In this document: piece by piece, positions 7,942 through 17,066 of the stretch
Position numbering within the stretch: the first letter of the stretch is position 1
Layout: the number at the start of each line of letters is the position of its first letter
Origin: Porticoccus litoralis
GTDB lineage: Bacteria; Pseudomonadota; Gammaproteobacteria; Pseudomonadales; Porticoccaceae
DNA: 64,000 nt
Direction of reading: 5' to 3'
NCBI RefSeq assembly: GCF_030676955.1
Contig: NZ_JAUUUU010000002.1
Coordinates: 372,001 to 436,000 of the forward strand
Position numbers and translations under genes: made by a program
Notes under the pieces: generated by a model
What the model was told of the DNA's origin: nothing
Seen by the model: the letters and a program-made list of their open reading frames with translations, nothing else
Database searches by the model: none

Positions 7942-9653
7942 TCGATGGTCTTTGTCAGGAACTCGATAATATCGTTCAGGCCAATCGTGCGGTTTTCGGT
8001 TTCGCGGCGGTGACGGTACTCGACTTCACCATTTTCGAGACCGCGATCACCAATCACTACCCGGTGAGGGATACCCACCAGTTCAACGTCCGCCAACATG
8101 GCACCCAAGCGGGCTTTTTCTTCATCCATAAATAGCACATCCAGACCGCGTTCCTGCAGTTGGGTGTAGAGTTTTTCGCAAGTTTCGCGAACCTGTTCAG
8201 ATTTCTGGATGTTGATGGGGATTAGTGCCACCTGGAACGGAGCCAGGGCATCCGGCCAGATGATGCCATTTTCGTCGTGATTCTGTTCAATAGCTGAGGC
8301 AACAACGCGGCTCACACCGATGCCGTAACAGCCCATGATCATGACCTGTTCCCGGCCTTCCTCGTTCAGTACCTTGGCGTTCATCGCCTCGCTGTATTTA
8401 GTGCCCAGCTGGAAAATGTGGCCCACTTCGATACCGCGTTTGATTTCCAGCAGACCCTTGCCATCGGGGCTAGGATCTCCGGGTACCACATTGCGAATGT
8501 CGGCGACATCGTCAATCGGGCAGTCCCTCTCCCAGTTGACTCCTGTCAGGTGAACGCCGTCCCGGTTGGCGCCACAGACAAAGTCAGCCAGGTGAGCGGC
8601 ACTATGATCAACAATGACTGGAATTTTCAGGCCGACAGGACCGATAGATCCGACTGAGCAACCCAGGTTTGCGCGAATCTGTTCCTCGCTGGCAAAGGTC
8701 AGCGGTGCAGCAATACCGTGTAACTTTTCCGCTTTGATGTCGTTGAGCTCGTGATCGCCGCGCACCACCAGGGCAACCAGTGGTGCTTCTTCGTCATCGC
8801 CTTGCACAATCAGAGTTTTAACCACGCTGGCAGCGGGTACATCGAGGAATGTACTGACCTGCTCAATGCTGTGTTGGCCGGGTGTGGCCACTTCCTGCAT
8901 GGTTTCTGACGGGGAGGGACGGCTGCCCTCTGGCGCAATGGCTTCAGCCATTTCCACGTTGGCGGCGTAGTCGCTTTCGGTGGAGAAGGCGATGTCATCT
9001 TCCCCAGAAGCGGCCAGCACGTGGAACTCGTGGGAGTGACTGCCACCGATGCTGCCTGTATCGGCAAGCACGGGGCGGAAGTCCAGGCCCAGGCGGGTAA
9101 AGATCGCACTGTAGGCCTTGTGCATAATGTCATAAGTTTCCTGAAGGCTGGCCTGGTCGGTGTGGAAAGAATAGGCATCTTTCATCAGAAACTCGCGGGC
9201 GCGCATAATGCCGAAGCGGGGGCGGATTTCATCCCGAAATTTCGTTTGAATCTGGTAGAAGTTGGCCGGCAGCTGCTTGTAGCTACGGATCTGGTTGCGC
9301 ACCAGGTCGGTAATCACTTCCTCATGGGTGGGGCCCAGGCAGAAAGGGCGGCTGTGACGGTCCTGCATTCTCAGCAGTTCCGGGCCGTATTGCTCCCAGC
9401 GTCCGGACTCCTGCCAGAGTTCCGCCGGTTGGGTGACCGGCATCAGTACTTCCTGAGCGCCGGCACGGTTCATTTCCTCCCGGACAATGGCTTCTACCTT
9501 GCGCAGGACTTTTAGGCCTAGCGGCAGCCAGCTGTAGAGGCCAGCAGCCAGTTTTCGGATCATCCCTGCTCGAATCATCAACTGGTGGCTGATGACCTCG
9601 GCGTCGGAGGGCGTTTCTTTCTGTGTGGCAATTAGATACTGGCTGGCTCGCAT
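7938..9653 (-). CDS. proS: Prolyl-tRNA synthetase
   Basis: Charges tRNA-Pro with proline. The protein has 571 residues and is of the bacterial type, with a YbaK-like editing domain inserted at about residues 225-390. Class II motifs are visible: RVREF-type motif 2 as KFRDEIRPRFGIMRAREF and motif 3 as GCYGIGVSRVVASAIEQ. A C-terminal anticodon-binding domain ends the protein. The start MRASQYLIATQKETPSDAEV matches the family. The lytic transglycosylase gene overlaps its stop by four bases. Confidence 0.97.
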   Translation of the reverse strand: MRASQYLIATQKETPSDAEVISHQLMIRAGMIRKLAAGLYSWLPLGLKVLRKVEAIVREEMNRAGAQEVLMPVTQPAELWQESGRWEQYGPELLRMQDRHSRPFCLGPTHEEVITDLVRNQIRSYKQLPANFYQIQTKFRDEIRPRFGIMRAREFLMKDAYSFHTDQASLQETYDIMHKAYSAIFTRLGLDFRPVLADTGSIGGSHSHEFHVLAASGEDDIAFSTESDYAANVEMAEAIAPEGSRPSPSETMQEVATPGQHSIEQVSTFLDVPAASVVKTLIVQGDDEEAPLVALVVRGDHELNDIKAEKLHGIAAPLTFASEEQIRANLGCSVGSIGPVGLKIPVIVDHSAAHLADFVCGANRDGVHLTGVNWERDCPIDDVADIRNVVPGDPSPDGKGLLEIKRGIEVGHIFQLGTKYSEAMNAKVLNEEGREQVMIMGCYGIGVSRVVASAIEQNHDENGIIWPDALAPFQVALIPINIQKSEQVRETCEKLYTQLQERGLDVLFMDEEKARLGAMLADVELVGIPHRVVIGDRGLENGEVEYRHRRETENRTIGLNDIIEFLTKTIE

Positions 9654-9738
9654 GTTCTATTCTTTATCTTGGAGGTTGCTGGAAAAGGCGCTATTTTACG
9701 GTGCAGCCCGCTTCGGGTACAGGATTAGAGGATGTCAA

Positions 9739-10167
9739 ATGTTTGAACTTGATTCCCGGTTGGTCTCAGACACCGTGGTTGTGGGTGACTTTCCGTTGTG
9801 TCGTCTGTTGATGCACCGTGATGCCAACTATCCGTGGTTTATTCTGGTGCCGCGCCTTGAGGCGGTAACGGAAATCTATCACCTCTCAGAGGAGGATAGA
9901 CAGCAGTTGATGCGCGAGTCCTGCCAGTTGGCAGAGGCGCTGGTGGACGTGTTCTCCCCAGATAAAATCAACATTGCCACTTTGGGGAATATGGTTCCGC
10001 AGCTTCACATGCACCATGTGGTGCGTTACAAAACCGACGGTGCCTGGCCAAATCCCATCTGGGGTGCACAGGCGCCAGCAACCTATACAGATGCGCAGCG
10101 GTGTCAGCGACTTGAGTCTATTTCCAATGTGCTGGAAGGCGAAGGATTTGTTGCGCTCGACGGCTAG
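9739..10167 (+). CDS. HIT-domain protein
   Basis: A 142-residue member of the histidine-triad fold, which usually hydrolyses nucleotide phosphoramidates or dinucleotides. The active-site segment reads QLHMHHVVRY, so the first histidine of the usual HxHxH triad is glutamine. From memory the same substitution occurs in Pseudomonas homologues with QLHVHHVVRY, so this is a subfamily trait and not decay. The ATG at 9739 follows AGAGGATG spacing and matches the family start MFELDSRL. It is divergent from proS. The substrate is unknown. Confidence 0.88.
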   Translation: MFELDSRLVSDTVVVGDFPLCRLLMHRDANYPWFILVPRLEAVTEIYHLSEEDRQQLMRESCQLAEALVDVFSPDKINIATLGNMVPQLHMHHVVRYKTDGAWPNPIWGAQAPATYTDAQRCQRLESISNVLEGEGFVALDG

Positions 10168-10313
10168 TGCAGAGTGCTAGCAACCGGCTTCCATAAATAG
10201 TCGACCCCCCCAATTCTGATCGGATTCAATCTTCTAGCCCCGGTTTTACTGGGGTATAATGCGCCGCTTTTATCAGGGGCGTTTTGCCTGTTATAGATTG
10301 GTAGGTGTTTGTT

Positions 10314-10583
10314 ATGCCGATTTACGGTTATTTGTGTCACTCCTGTGGTCATGAACTGGAAGTTCTGCAGAAAATCAGTGACAGTCCCTTAACGGAATGT
10401 CCGGCCTGTCATGAGCAGGCTCTGAAAAAACAGCTTTCCGCTGCCGGCTTTCGGCTCAGTGGGAGCGGCTGGTACGAAACCGACTTTAAAAAGGGCAACC
10501 GAAAAAATATCGCCGGCGAAAAATCCGGTGAAGGCAAGGCTGAGAAGCCTGCCAAAAGTTCGGGTACCTGCTCCGCGAATTAA
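10314..10583 (+). CDS. FmdB-family zinc-ribbon protein
   Basis: An 89-residue protein. A zinc ribbon (CHSCGHELEVLQ...CPACHEQAL) covers residues 1-45, followed by the segment SGSGWYETDFKKGN and a basic, low-complexity tail. The family is often placed just before aspS, as here, with 68 bases between them. Its function is not established; a regulatory or RNA-binding role has been proposed for relatives. The ATG at 10314 gives the standard MPIYGYLCHSCG start; a GTG nine bases earlier is less likely. Confidence 0.88.
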   Translation: MPIYGYLCHSCGHELEVLQKISDSPLTECPACHEQALKKQLSAAGFRLSGSGWYETDFKKGNRKNIAGEKSGEGKAEKPAKSSGTCSAN

Positions 10584-10651
10584 TTTTGACGTCAATGGCG
10601 GTCATGCCGGGTGTCCATCCCCGGTCTCATTGTTGAATACGGGATAAGAGA

Positions 10652-12430
10652 ATGCGTACAAGTTATTGCGGTGTGCTTGGTTCAGAGCACATCGATCAGG
10701 AAGTGACACTCTGTGGTTGGGTTGACCGCCGACGGGATCACGGGGGTGTGATATTTGTCGACATGCGCGATCGCGAAGGCATTGTGCAGGTGGTATTTGA
10801 TCCCGACTGCGGTGAACACTTTGCACAAGCCGACCGGGTGCGCAGCGAATATGTCTTGAAGGTGCGCGGCAAGGTTCGCGCGCGTACGCCCGAAACAGTT
10901 AATCCAGAAATGGCCACCGGCCAGATTGAAGTCTACGGACTGGAGCTGGAGATTCTCAACAGTTCCGACACACCGCCGTTTCCCCTCGATGAACACAACA
11001 GGGTCGGTGAAGACGTTCGCTTGCGCTATCGCTATCTCGACCTGCGTCGTCCGGAAATGCTCAACAATATGCGCTTCCGTTCGCGGGTTACCAACGTGAT
11101 TCGCAATTTCCTCGATGAGCGCGGTTTTCTGGATATTGAAACCCCGATTCTGACCCGTGCTACACCCGAGGGCGCCCGCGATTACCTGGTGCCCAGCCGC
11201 ACCCATGACGGCAAGTTTTTTGCGCTGCCGCAATCGCCACAGTTGTTCAAGCAGCTGTTGATGGTGTCCGGAATCGACCGTTACTACCAGATTGCCAAAT
11301 GTTTTCGCGATGAAGATTTGCGTGCCGATCGCCAACCGGAATTTACCCAGGTGGATGTGGAGCTCTCCTTCACCACAGAAGAAGAGATCATGGCCATCAA
11401 TGAAGAGATGGTTCACACCCTGTTTAAACAGGTGCTGGATGTGGATCTGGGCCAATTTCCGCGCATGACCCACAGTGAGGCGATGCTGCGTTACGGCAGT
11501 GACAAACCCGACCTGCGTATCCCGCTGGAACTGGTGGAAATCAAAGATCTGATGGCTGCGGTGGAGTTCAAGGTGTTCTCCGGTCCCGCCAACGATCCGA
11601 AAGGCCGCGTAACGGCGTTGAGAGTACCGGGTGGTAGTGAGATCAGCCGCAAGCAGATTGATGATTACACCAAGTATGTGAGCATTTACGGAGCACGTGG
11701 CCTGGCTTACATCAAGGTCAATGACAAAGATGACCTTGAAGAAGGTCTGCAGTCTCCGATTGTTAAATTCCTGCCCAATGAGGTTCGTGCGGCGATTCTG
11801 GAACGCACCGGCGCAGAAAATGGTGACCTGATCTTCTTTGGTGCCGATAACCGCCGGGTGGTCAGTGAGGCCCTGGGCGCATTGCGTTGCAAGCTGGGTG
11901 CCGACCTCAACCTGTACACCTGTGATTGGGCCCCGCTCTGGGTAGTGGATTTTCCCATGTTTGAAGAGGATGGCGAAGGTGGCTGGACTTCTCTGCACCA
12001 CCCGTTTACCCGTCCTGCCTGTACGCCGGATGAGTTGAAATCCAATCCTGAAGGAGCGTTGTCCATTGCCTACGATATGGTGTTGAACGGCACCGAACTG
12101 GGTGGCGGTTCCATTCGTATTCACAATCCCGATATGCAGCGTGCCGTGTTTGAGGTGCTGGGAATCAGCGATGAGGAAGCGGATGAGAAGTTCGGGTTCC
12201 TGATCGATGCATTGCGATTTGGTTGTCCGCCCCACGGTGGCTTGGCCTTCGGACTGGATCGCCTGATCATGTTGATGACCGGCAGTCAGTCGATTCGCGA
12301 CGTGATCGCTTTCCCGAAAACCCAAACCGCGGCTTGTCTGCTGACCGACGCTCCCGGCAATGTCGATACCAAGCAGTTGCGGGAACTGAACATACGATTG
12401 CGTGAGAAAAAACCTCAGGAAGAGGGCTAA
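10652..12430 (+). CDS. aspS: Aspartyl-tRNA synthetase
   Basis: Charges tRNA with aspartate. The protein has 592 residues, the length of the bacterial type. An N-terminal OB-fold anticodon-binding domain (CGWVDRRRDHGGVIFVDMRD) is followed by the class II catalytic core with CFRDEDLRADRQPEFTQVD (motif 2). A GAD insertion domain lies at about 290-420, and motif 3 reads GLAFGLDRLIMLMTG. Whether it also charges tRNA-Asn depends on gatCAB or asnS elsewhere, which cannot be judged here. Confidence 0.97.
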   Translation: MRTSYCGVLGSEHIDQEVTLCGWVDRRRDHGGVIFVDMRDREGIVQVVFDPDCGEHFAQADRVRSEYVLKVRGKVRARTPETVNPEMATGQIEVYGLELEILNSSDTPPFPLDEHNRVGEDVRLRYRYLDLRRPEMLNNMRFRSRVTNVIRNFLDERGFLDIETPILTRATPEGARDYLVPSRTHDGKFFALPQSPQLFKQLLMVSGIDRYYQIAKCFRDEDLRADRQPEFTQVDVELSFTTEEEIMAINEEMVHTLFKQVLDVDLGQFPRMTHSEAMLRYGSDKPDLRIPLELVEIKDLMAAVEFKVFSGPANDPKGRVTALRVPGGSEISRKQIDDYTKYVSIYGARGLAYIKVNDKDDLEEGLQSPIVKFLPNEVRAAILERTGAENGDLIFFGADNRRVVSEALGALRCKLGADLNLYTCDWAPLWVVDFPMFEEDGEGGWTSLHHPFTRPACTPDELKSNPEGALSIAYDMVLNGTELGGGSIRIHNPDMQRAVFEVLGISDEEADEKFGFLIDALRFGCPPHGGLAFGLDRLIMLMTGSQSIRDVIAFPKTQTAACLLTDAPGNVDTKQLRELNIRLREKKPQEEG

Positions 12431-12505
12431 CACCGGCCCTTGTCTTAAAAAATAATGACAACGGGTGACAGGACACCCGATGCAGTATGAAGTGGAGGTA
12501 TTTTT

Positions 12506-13252
12506 ATGGCCGGTCACAGTAAATGGGCCAACATAAAACACCGCAAGGCAGCCCAGGATGCCAAGCGGGGCAAGATTTTCACCAAGCTGATCCGCGAGCT
12601 TGTGGTGGCGGCCAAAAGTGGTGGCGGTAGCCCGGAAGATAATCCGCGCCTGCGAGCGGCCATTGATAAGGCGCTTGGCAACAATATGAAGCGCGACACT
12701 ATCGATAAGGCCATTGCCAGAGGTGCCGGTGCTGACGACGCCGATAATTATGAAGAGGTCACCTACGAAGGTTATGGCGTGGGTGGTATTGCCGTGTTGG
12801 TCGAATGCATGACTGACAATCGCAACCGGACCGTGTCTGATGTGCGTCATGCGTTTTCAAAACGCGGGGGCAATCTGGGCACCGATGGTTCGGTCGCCTA
12901 CCTGTTTAATCGCACAGGCCAGATCAGCTATCCCCCGGGGTCTGACGAAGATCAGATTATGGAGGCGGCACTGGAAGCCGGTGCCGAAGATGTGGTCACC
13001 AATGAAGACGGCTCAGTGGATGTGTTGACCGCCTGGGAAGACTTTTCCACGGTTAAAGAATCATTGACGGCTGCCGGTCTGGAGCCGGAGCAGGCCGAGG
13101 TCACCATGTTGGCGACAACCACCGTTGCGCTGGATAAAGAAGCGGCAGAAAAGCTGCTGGCATTGGTGGACCACCTGGAAGACTTGGATGATGTGCAGAA
13201 TGTCTATACCAACGCGGATATTCCCGATGAGGTGATGGCAGAACTCGGCTGA
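12506..13252 (+). CDS. yebC: YebC/PmpR-family regulatory protein
   Basis: A 248-residue protein with the fixed family start MAGHSKWANIKHRKAAQDAK and three-domain length. Family members bind DNA as transcriptional regulators, and some act on stalled ribosomes as TACO1-like translation factors. Conserved segments RGKIFTKLIRELVVAA, YEGYGVGGIAVLVECMTDN and ALVDHLEDLDDVQNVYTN are present. A strong GGAGGT ribosome site lies ahead. It is between aspS and the Holliday junction genes as in many gammaproteobacteria. Confidence 0.94.
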   Translation: MAGHSKWANIKHRKAAQDAKRGKIFTKLIRELVVAAKSGGGSPEDNPRLRAAIDKALGNNMKRDTIDKAIARGAGADDADNYEEVTYEGYGVGGIAVLVECMTDNRNRTVSDVRHAFSKRGGNLGTDGSVAYLFNRTGQISYPPGSDEDQIMEAALEAGAEDVVTNEDGSVDVLTAWEDFSTVKESLTAAGLEPEQAEVTMLATTTVALDKEAAEKLLALVDHLEDLDDVQNVYTNADIPDEVMAELG

Positions 13253-13324
13253 ACGGCCGGTAAATGTGGGTGGTTTCAATGCCACCTGATTGATCACAGA
13301 GCGAGTAATCAGAGGAGAAAAACG

Positions 13325-13615
13325 ATGAAAGTGCTGAAGAAAACTGCGGAGTACACCGTATATCAAAAGCGTTCAGGCCGTTATGCCGTGGTGGATGCTG
13401 ATAAAAACACTGTCAATGGCGATGAAAAAGTTGCCATACTGATTGCCGAAGGCTTCGTTACACAGGCTGCGCCGAAGGTAGAAGAAGCACCTGCCGAAGA
13501 AGCACCTGCCGAAGAAGCACCTGCCGAAGAAGCACCTGCCGAAGAAGCACCTGCCGGAGAAGCACCTGCCGGAGAAGCACCTGCCGCAGAAGATGAAGAA
13601 CCCAAAGCTGAGTAA
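13325..13615 (+). CDS. Small protein with EAPAE tandem repeats
   Basis: A 96-residue protein of unknown function. Residues 1-45 form a conserved-looking domain (AEYTVYQKRSGRYAVVDADK, then NGDEKVAILIAEGFV), which I recall in other proteobacteria as a small uncharacterised family. The rest is an acidic tail made of five EEAPA and two GEAPA units. A strong AGAGGAGAAAA ribosome site and a downstream terminator show a stand-alone expressed gene. The tail length may vary between strains because the underlying DNA is a perfect tandem repeat. Confidence 0.8.
   Translation: MKVLKKTAEYTVYQKRSGRYAVVDADKNTVNGDEKVAILIAEGFVTQAAPKVEEAPAEEAPAEEAPAEEAPAEEAPAGEAPAGEAPAAEDEEPKAE
13481..13585 (+). repeat. 15-bp tandem repeat, seven copies
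   Basis: Seven head-to-tail copies of GAAGAAGCACCTGCC inside the coding frame. The first five are identical and the last two have GG in place of GA at the second base. The unit is five codons, so copy-number change keeps the frame. Confidence 0.97.
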
Positions 13616-13633
13616 CGTTTTGCGGTTTGATCG

Positions 13634-13658
13634 GGCGGCCCCAGTGGCCGCCTTTTTT
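13634..13658 (+). terminator. Rho-independent terminator
   Basis: Perfect stem GGCGGCC / GGCCGCC with loop CCAGT and six T after it. It ends the transcript of the small repeat protein before ruvC. Confidence 0.9.
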
Positions 13659-13746
13659 ATTTTTGGCGGGGCAAGTGGCTGATCAGGGCTTGTAATTTTG
13701 CATCAGTAGGATACTGTAGCAATATACAGTATGTTGGTGGAGTGGC

Positions 13747-14307
13747 ATGACCCTGATACTCGGCATTGACCCCGGTTCCCGAAAGACCGGTTTTGGCATC
13801 ATTAACGCCGTTGGTGCAAAAGCTGAATACATCACCAGCGGTATTATCCGTTTGCCCGAAGGCGCCCTTCCCGAGCGGCTGAAAATTATCTTTGACAGTC
13901 TGAGTACCCTGATTTCCGAATATCGCCCTATCACCATGGCCGTGGAAGATATTTTTCTGGCCCGAGATCCCAGAGCTGCGTTAAAACTGGGTCAGGCACG
14001 GGGTGCCGCCATAGCCGCTGGCACCAATGCTGGCTTGAGTGTGGCCGAGTATGCTGCTCGTCTGGTCAAGAAGTCGGTTGTGGGCACAGGAGCGGCCAAC
14101 AAGTCGCAGGTGCAGTTTATGGTGACACGTCTGCTCAAACTGTCTGCCGCGCCAGCCGAGGATGCTGCCGATGCCCTGGCGGTTGCCCTCTGTCATGCCA
14201 GAACGCTGGGCACAGCCTCCGGGTTATCCAGAGGGATTCAGTATTCCCGGGGTCGTATCAAGTCCATGCCTGGAGTAGGCGGTGAGCAGGGGAGTCCGGT
14301 CAAATGA
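13747..14307 (+). CDS. ruvC: Holliday junction endonuclease RuvC
   Basis: Cuts Holliday junctions at the end of recombination repair. The protein has 186 residues with the RNase H-like acidic site: GIDPGSRKTGFG (first aspartate), AVEDIF (glutamate) and EDAADALAVALCH (two aspartates). It starts the ruvCAB block and its stop overlaps the ruvA start by four bases. Confidence 0.97.
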   Translation: MTLILGIDPGSRKTGFGIINAVGAKAEYITSGIIRLPEGALPERLKIIFDSLSTLISEYRPITMAVEDIFLARDPRAALKLGQARGAAIAAGTNAGLSVAEYAARLVKKSVVGTGAANKSQVQFMVTRLLKLSAAPAEDAADALAVALCHARTLGTASGLSRGIQYSRGRIKSMPGVGGEQGSPVK

Positions 14308-14906
14308 TCGGCCGTATCAGCGGTGTGTTGCTGGAGCGTCAGGCACAGGAGTTGCTCATTGATGTGCAGGGTGTCGGCTATGAGGTTCAGGTTTCCCTGA
14401 CGACGTTTTTTGACTTGCCCCCACAGGGTGAAACCGTGGTGCTGCATACGCACCTGGTAGTGCGCGAAGATGCCCATCAGCTCTTCGGGTTTGGTGAGCA
14501 GAGTGAGCGAGAATTGTTTCGACACCTGATCAAGGTCAGCGGTGTGGGGCCAAAGCTGGCACTGGCCATTCTTTCCGGCATGACTGCCAGCGAGTTTGTA
14601 AAAGGCGTTCAGAATAACGATGTGGCGGGTCTGGTTAGATTGCCTGGCGTCGGCAAGAAAACCGCTGAGCGATTGATTGTTGAAATGCGTGATCGCCTGC
14701 AAAGTTTTGCCACGAAAGATATGCCGGTTGCCTCTACCGCAACACTTGCACAGCCGCCCGACGCGGTTCTTGAAGCGGAGAGTGCCCTGACTTCCCTTGG
14801 CTATAAACCGCAGGAAGCATCGCGCATGGTCGCTGCTGTAGCCACGGAAGGGCAAAGTAGTCAGGAATTGATTCGTCTGGCACTAAAAAGCATGGTTAAA
14901 AGCTAA
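14304..14906 (+). CDS. ruvA: Holliday junction DNA-binding protein RuvA
   Basis: Forms the tetramer that holds Holliday junctions square for RuvB. The protein has 200 residues: an OB fold at the start (MIGRISGVLLERQ), two helix-hairpin-helix motifs (LIKVSGVGPKLALAILSG and LVRLPGVGKKTAERLIVEM) and a C-terminal RuvB-binding domain (ALTSLGYKPQEASRMVAAV). It overlaps ruvC by four bases and is 24 bases from ruvB. Confidence 0.97.
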   Translation: MIGRISGVLLERQAQELLIDVQGVGYEVQVSLTTFFDLPPQGETVVLHTHLVVREDAHQLFGFGEQSERELFRHLIKVSGVGPKLALAILSGMTASEFVKGVQNNDVAGLVRLPGVGKKTAERLIVEMRDRLQSFATKDMPVASTATLAQPPDAVLEAESALTSLGYKPQEASRMVAAVATEGQSSQELIRLALKSMVKS

Positions 14907-14930
14907 GCCCAGCAAGATATACTGGCCGCT

Positions 14931-15968
14931 ATGATCGAAACAGACCGTCTGATTTCCCCCGAAGCTTCCGTTCAGGAAGATCGTTTCGACCGCGCTATTC
15001 GTCCCTTGAGCCTTGCCGATTATGTCGGCCAGCAGGCTGTGCGCGACCAGCTCGAAATCTTCATCGGTGCTGCCCGTAATCGCGGCGAACCTCTGGATCA
15101 TACCCTGGTGTTTGGTCCTCCAGGGCTGGGCAAAACAACCCTGGCACATATCATTGCCAATGAACTCGGTGTTGCCCTGAAAACCACATCGGGGCCGGTG
15201 CTGGAACGTGCCGGAGACCTGGTGGCGTTGATGACCAATCTGGAACCGGGGGATGTGCTGTTTATTGATGAAATTCACCGCCTCAGCCCGGTGGTGGAAG
15301 AAGTGATCTACCCTGCCATGGAAGATTACCAGCTGGATATCATGATTGGTGAAGGTCCGGCGGCCCGTTCTATCAAGCTCGACCTGCCACCCTTTACCCT
15401 GGTCGGAGCGACCACCCGGGCGGGTCTGTTGACCTCTCCACTGCGGGATCGTTTTGGCATTGTGCAGCGGCTCGAGTTCTATTCGGTGGAGGAGTTGAGC
15501 CAGATTGTTTACCGCTCGGCGGGAATTCTCGGTGTCAGCCTGGACAAGCCGGGTGCCGCTGAAATTGCGCGCCGTTCACGGGGTACGCCGCGTATTGCGA
15601 ATCGCCTGTTGCGGCGGGTCAGGGATTTTGCAGAAATGAAAGCGGACGGCAACATCACTGCTGATGTGGCAGACCAGGCTCTGAACATGCTGAATGTCGA
15701 TGGCAAAGGGTTTGATCATATGGACCGCCGCCTGTTGTTGGCCATCATGGAAAAGTTCGCCGGTGGGCCGGTGGGTGTCGATAGCATCGCAGCGGCAATC
15801 AGTGAAGAGCGGGATACCATCGAGGATGTTCTGGAACCCTATTTGATACAGCAGGGTTACATCACCAGAACGCCCCGTGGCCGCATGGTGACGGCTCTTG
15901 CTTACGAACATTTTGGACTTCAGAGCCCGGATAATTTGCCCCGGCAATTGGATTTAACGGATAAATGA
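14931..15968 (+). CDS. ruvB: Holliday junction branch-migration ATPase RuvB
   Basis: The ring ATPase that drives branch migration with RuvA. The protein has 345 residues with Walker A GPPGLGKTTLA, Walker B LFIDEIHR, sensor 1 VGATTRAG, the arginine finger region RDRFGIVQRL, and a C-terminal winged helix (YLIQQGYITRTPRGRM). The stop overlaps the ybgC start in an ATGA. Confidence 0.97.
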   Translation: MIETDRLISPEASVQEDRFDRAIRPLSLADYVGQQAVRDQLEIFIGAARNRGEPLDHTLVFGPPGLGKTTLAHIIANELGVALKTTSGPVLERAGDLVALMTNLEPGDVLFIDEIHRLSPVVEEVIYPAMEDYQLDIMIGEGPAARSIKLDLPPFTLVGATTRAGLLTSPLRDRFGIVQRLEFYSVEELSQIVYRSAGILGVSLDKPGAAEIARRSRGTPRIANRLLRRVRDFAEMKADGNITADVADQALNMLNVDGKGFDHMDRRLLLAIMEKFAGGPVGVDSIAAAISEERDTIEDVLEPYLIQQGYITRTPRGRMVTALAYEHFGLQSPDNLPRQLDLTDK

Positions 15969-16366
15969 CCAAAGAATATTGTCTACCCATTCGCGTCTAC
16001 GTGGAAGATACCGACGCGGGTGGCATTGTCTACTACGCCAACTACCTGAAATACCTGGAACGTGCCCGTACCGAACTGATGCGGACCCTCGGGTATGACA
16101 AGCCGGCTTTGTTCGATGGAATGCAGTTCGTGGTGCATTCCGTGGAATTGAAATATCGTGTTCCGGCGGTGCTAGACGACCAAATCATTGCCACTGCGCG
16201 GCTGGTGGGCGTGACAAGAACATCCTTTACCATCGCCCAGACGGTAAAGCGTGACGAGCAAATTTTAGTGGAAGGGACCGTGCGGGCAGCCTGTATTGAT
16301 CACGACAGCAAACGCCCGGTAGCCATTCCTGAAGACATGATGCAGACCCTCAAATCTGCACTCTGA
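15965..16366 (+). CDS. ybgC: Tol-Pal associated acyl-CoA thioesterase
   Basis: A 133-residue hot-dog-fold thioesterase. The active-site segment YVEDTDAGGIVYYANYLKYLERARTE has the catalytic aspartate of this 4-hydroxybenzoyl-CoA thioesterase-like family; only part is quoted by motif: VEDTDAGG then YYANYL. It acts on acyl-CoA in the cytoplasm and is the standard first gene of tol-pal operons. Coupled to ruvB by a four-base overlap and 20 bases ahead of tolQ. Confidence 0.93.
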   Translation: MTKEYCLPIRVYVEDTDAGGIVYYANYLKYLERARTELMRTLGYDKPALFDGMQFVVHSVELKYRVPAVLDDQIIATARLVGVTRTSFTIAQTVKRDEQILVEGTVRAACIDHDSKRPVAIPEDMMQTLKSAL

Positions 16367-16386
16367 TAACCTGACGGGAGTAACCG

Positions 16387-17064
16387 GTGAACGATCATTT
16401 ATCCCTTTGGAGTCTGATAGCCAATGCCACTCTGCTGGTGCAGTTTGTCATGTTGCTGTTGTTCTTCGCTTCAATCGTCTCGTGGGTCATGATTGTCCAG
16501 CGCGGCCTGTATTTGAGAAATGCCGCCCACACTCTGCGCAAGTTCGAGGATAACTTCTGGTCCGGTATCGACCTTAACCAGCTCTACCATGACTGCGGCG
16601 CGCAGGGCTCGGTGGAAGGGCTGTCCAGTGTGTTCCGCGCAGGCTTCCGTGAATTTAACCGGCTGGCACAACAGAAGAGCCACGTCGATCCCGATACCGT
16701 CATGGAGGGCACCGAGCGTTCCATGCGCGTGGCCCTGTCACGGGAAGAAGAGCGCCTCAATCGCAATTTGCCCTTTCTGGCCAGCGTGGCTTCCGTGAGC
16801 CCCTACATCGGCCTGTTTGGTACAGTCTGGGGCATCATGAATGCGTTTCGTGGCTTGGCCACGGTGCAGCAGGCAACCCTGGCAACTGTTGCTCCGGGTA
16901 TTTCCGAAGCGTTGATTGCTACGGCGATGGGGCTGTTTGCCGCGATTCCCGCGGTGTTGGCCTATAACCGTTACTCGGCGTCGGCAGACAGTATTTACAG
17001 CAGCTACGAAACCTTTGCCGAAGAATTTTCCAGTATTCTCCACCGCCGCATTCACGGTGATTGA
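16387..17064 (+). CDS. tolQ: Tol-Pal proton channel subunit TolQ
   Basis: Inner-membrane subunit of the TolQR proton-driven motor (related to ExbB and MotA). The protein has 225 residues and three membrane segments: about 15-37, 133-155 and 168-192. The conserved stretch YIGLFGTVWGIMNAF and the TMGLFAAIPAVLAYN segment are present. It starts at GTG 16387 after a GGGAG ribosome site. The window carries the full set tolQ-tolR-tolA-tolB-pal-cpoB, which keeps the outer membrane attached during division. Confidence 0.96.
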   Translation: MNDHLSLWSLIANATLLVQFVMLLLFFASIVSWVMIVQRGLYLRNAAHTLRKFEDNFWSGIDLNQLYHDCGAQGSVEGLSSVFRAGFREFNRLAQQKSHVDPDTVMEGTERSMRVALSREEERLNRNLPFLASVASVSPYIGLFGTVWGIMNAFRGLATVQQATLATVAPGISEALIATAMGLFAAIPAVLAYNRYSASADSIYSSYETFAEEFSSILHRRIHGD

Positions 17065-17066
17065 AT

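Noticed and set aside
9739..10167. HIT protein as an inactive pseudogene because the first histidine is glutamine
   Set aside because: The rest of the protein is well kept and, from memory, Pseudomonas homologues share the change, so it is a subfamily feature.
10682..12850. Very long open frame on the minus strand (over 700 codons) across aspS and yebC
   Set aside because: It is antisense to two certain genes, has odd composition (His/Gln-rich, Thr-rich) with no domain, and arises from codon bias of the real frames.
13481..13585. Regular repeats that might suggest a CRISPR array
   Set aside because: The 15-base units are directly adjacent with no spacers and encode a protein tail in frame.
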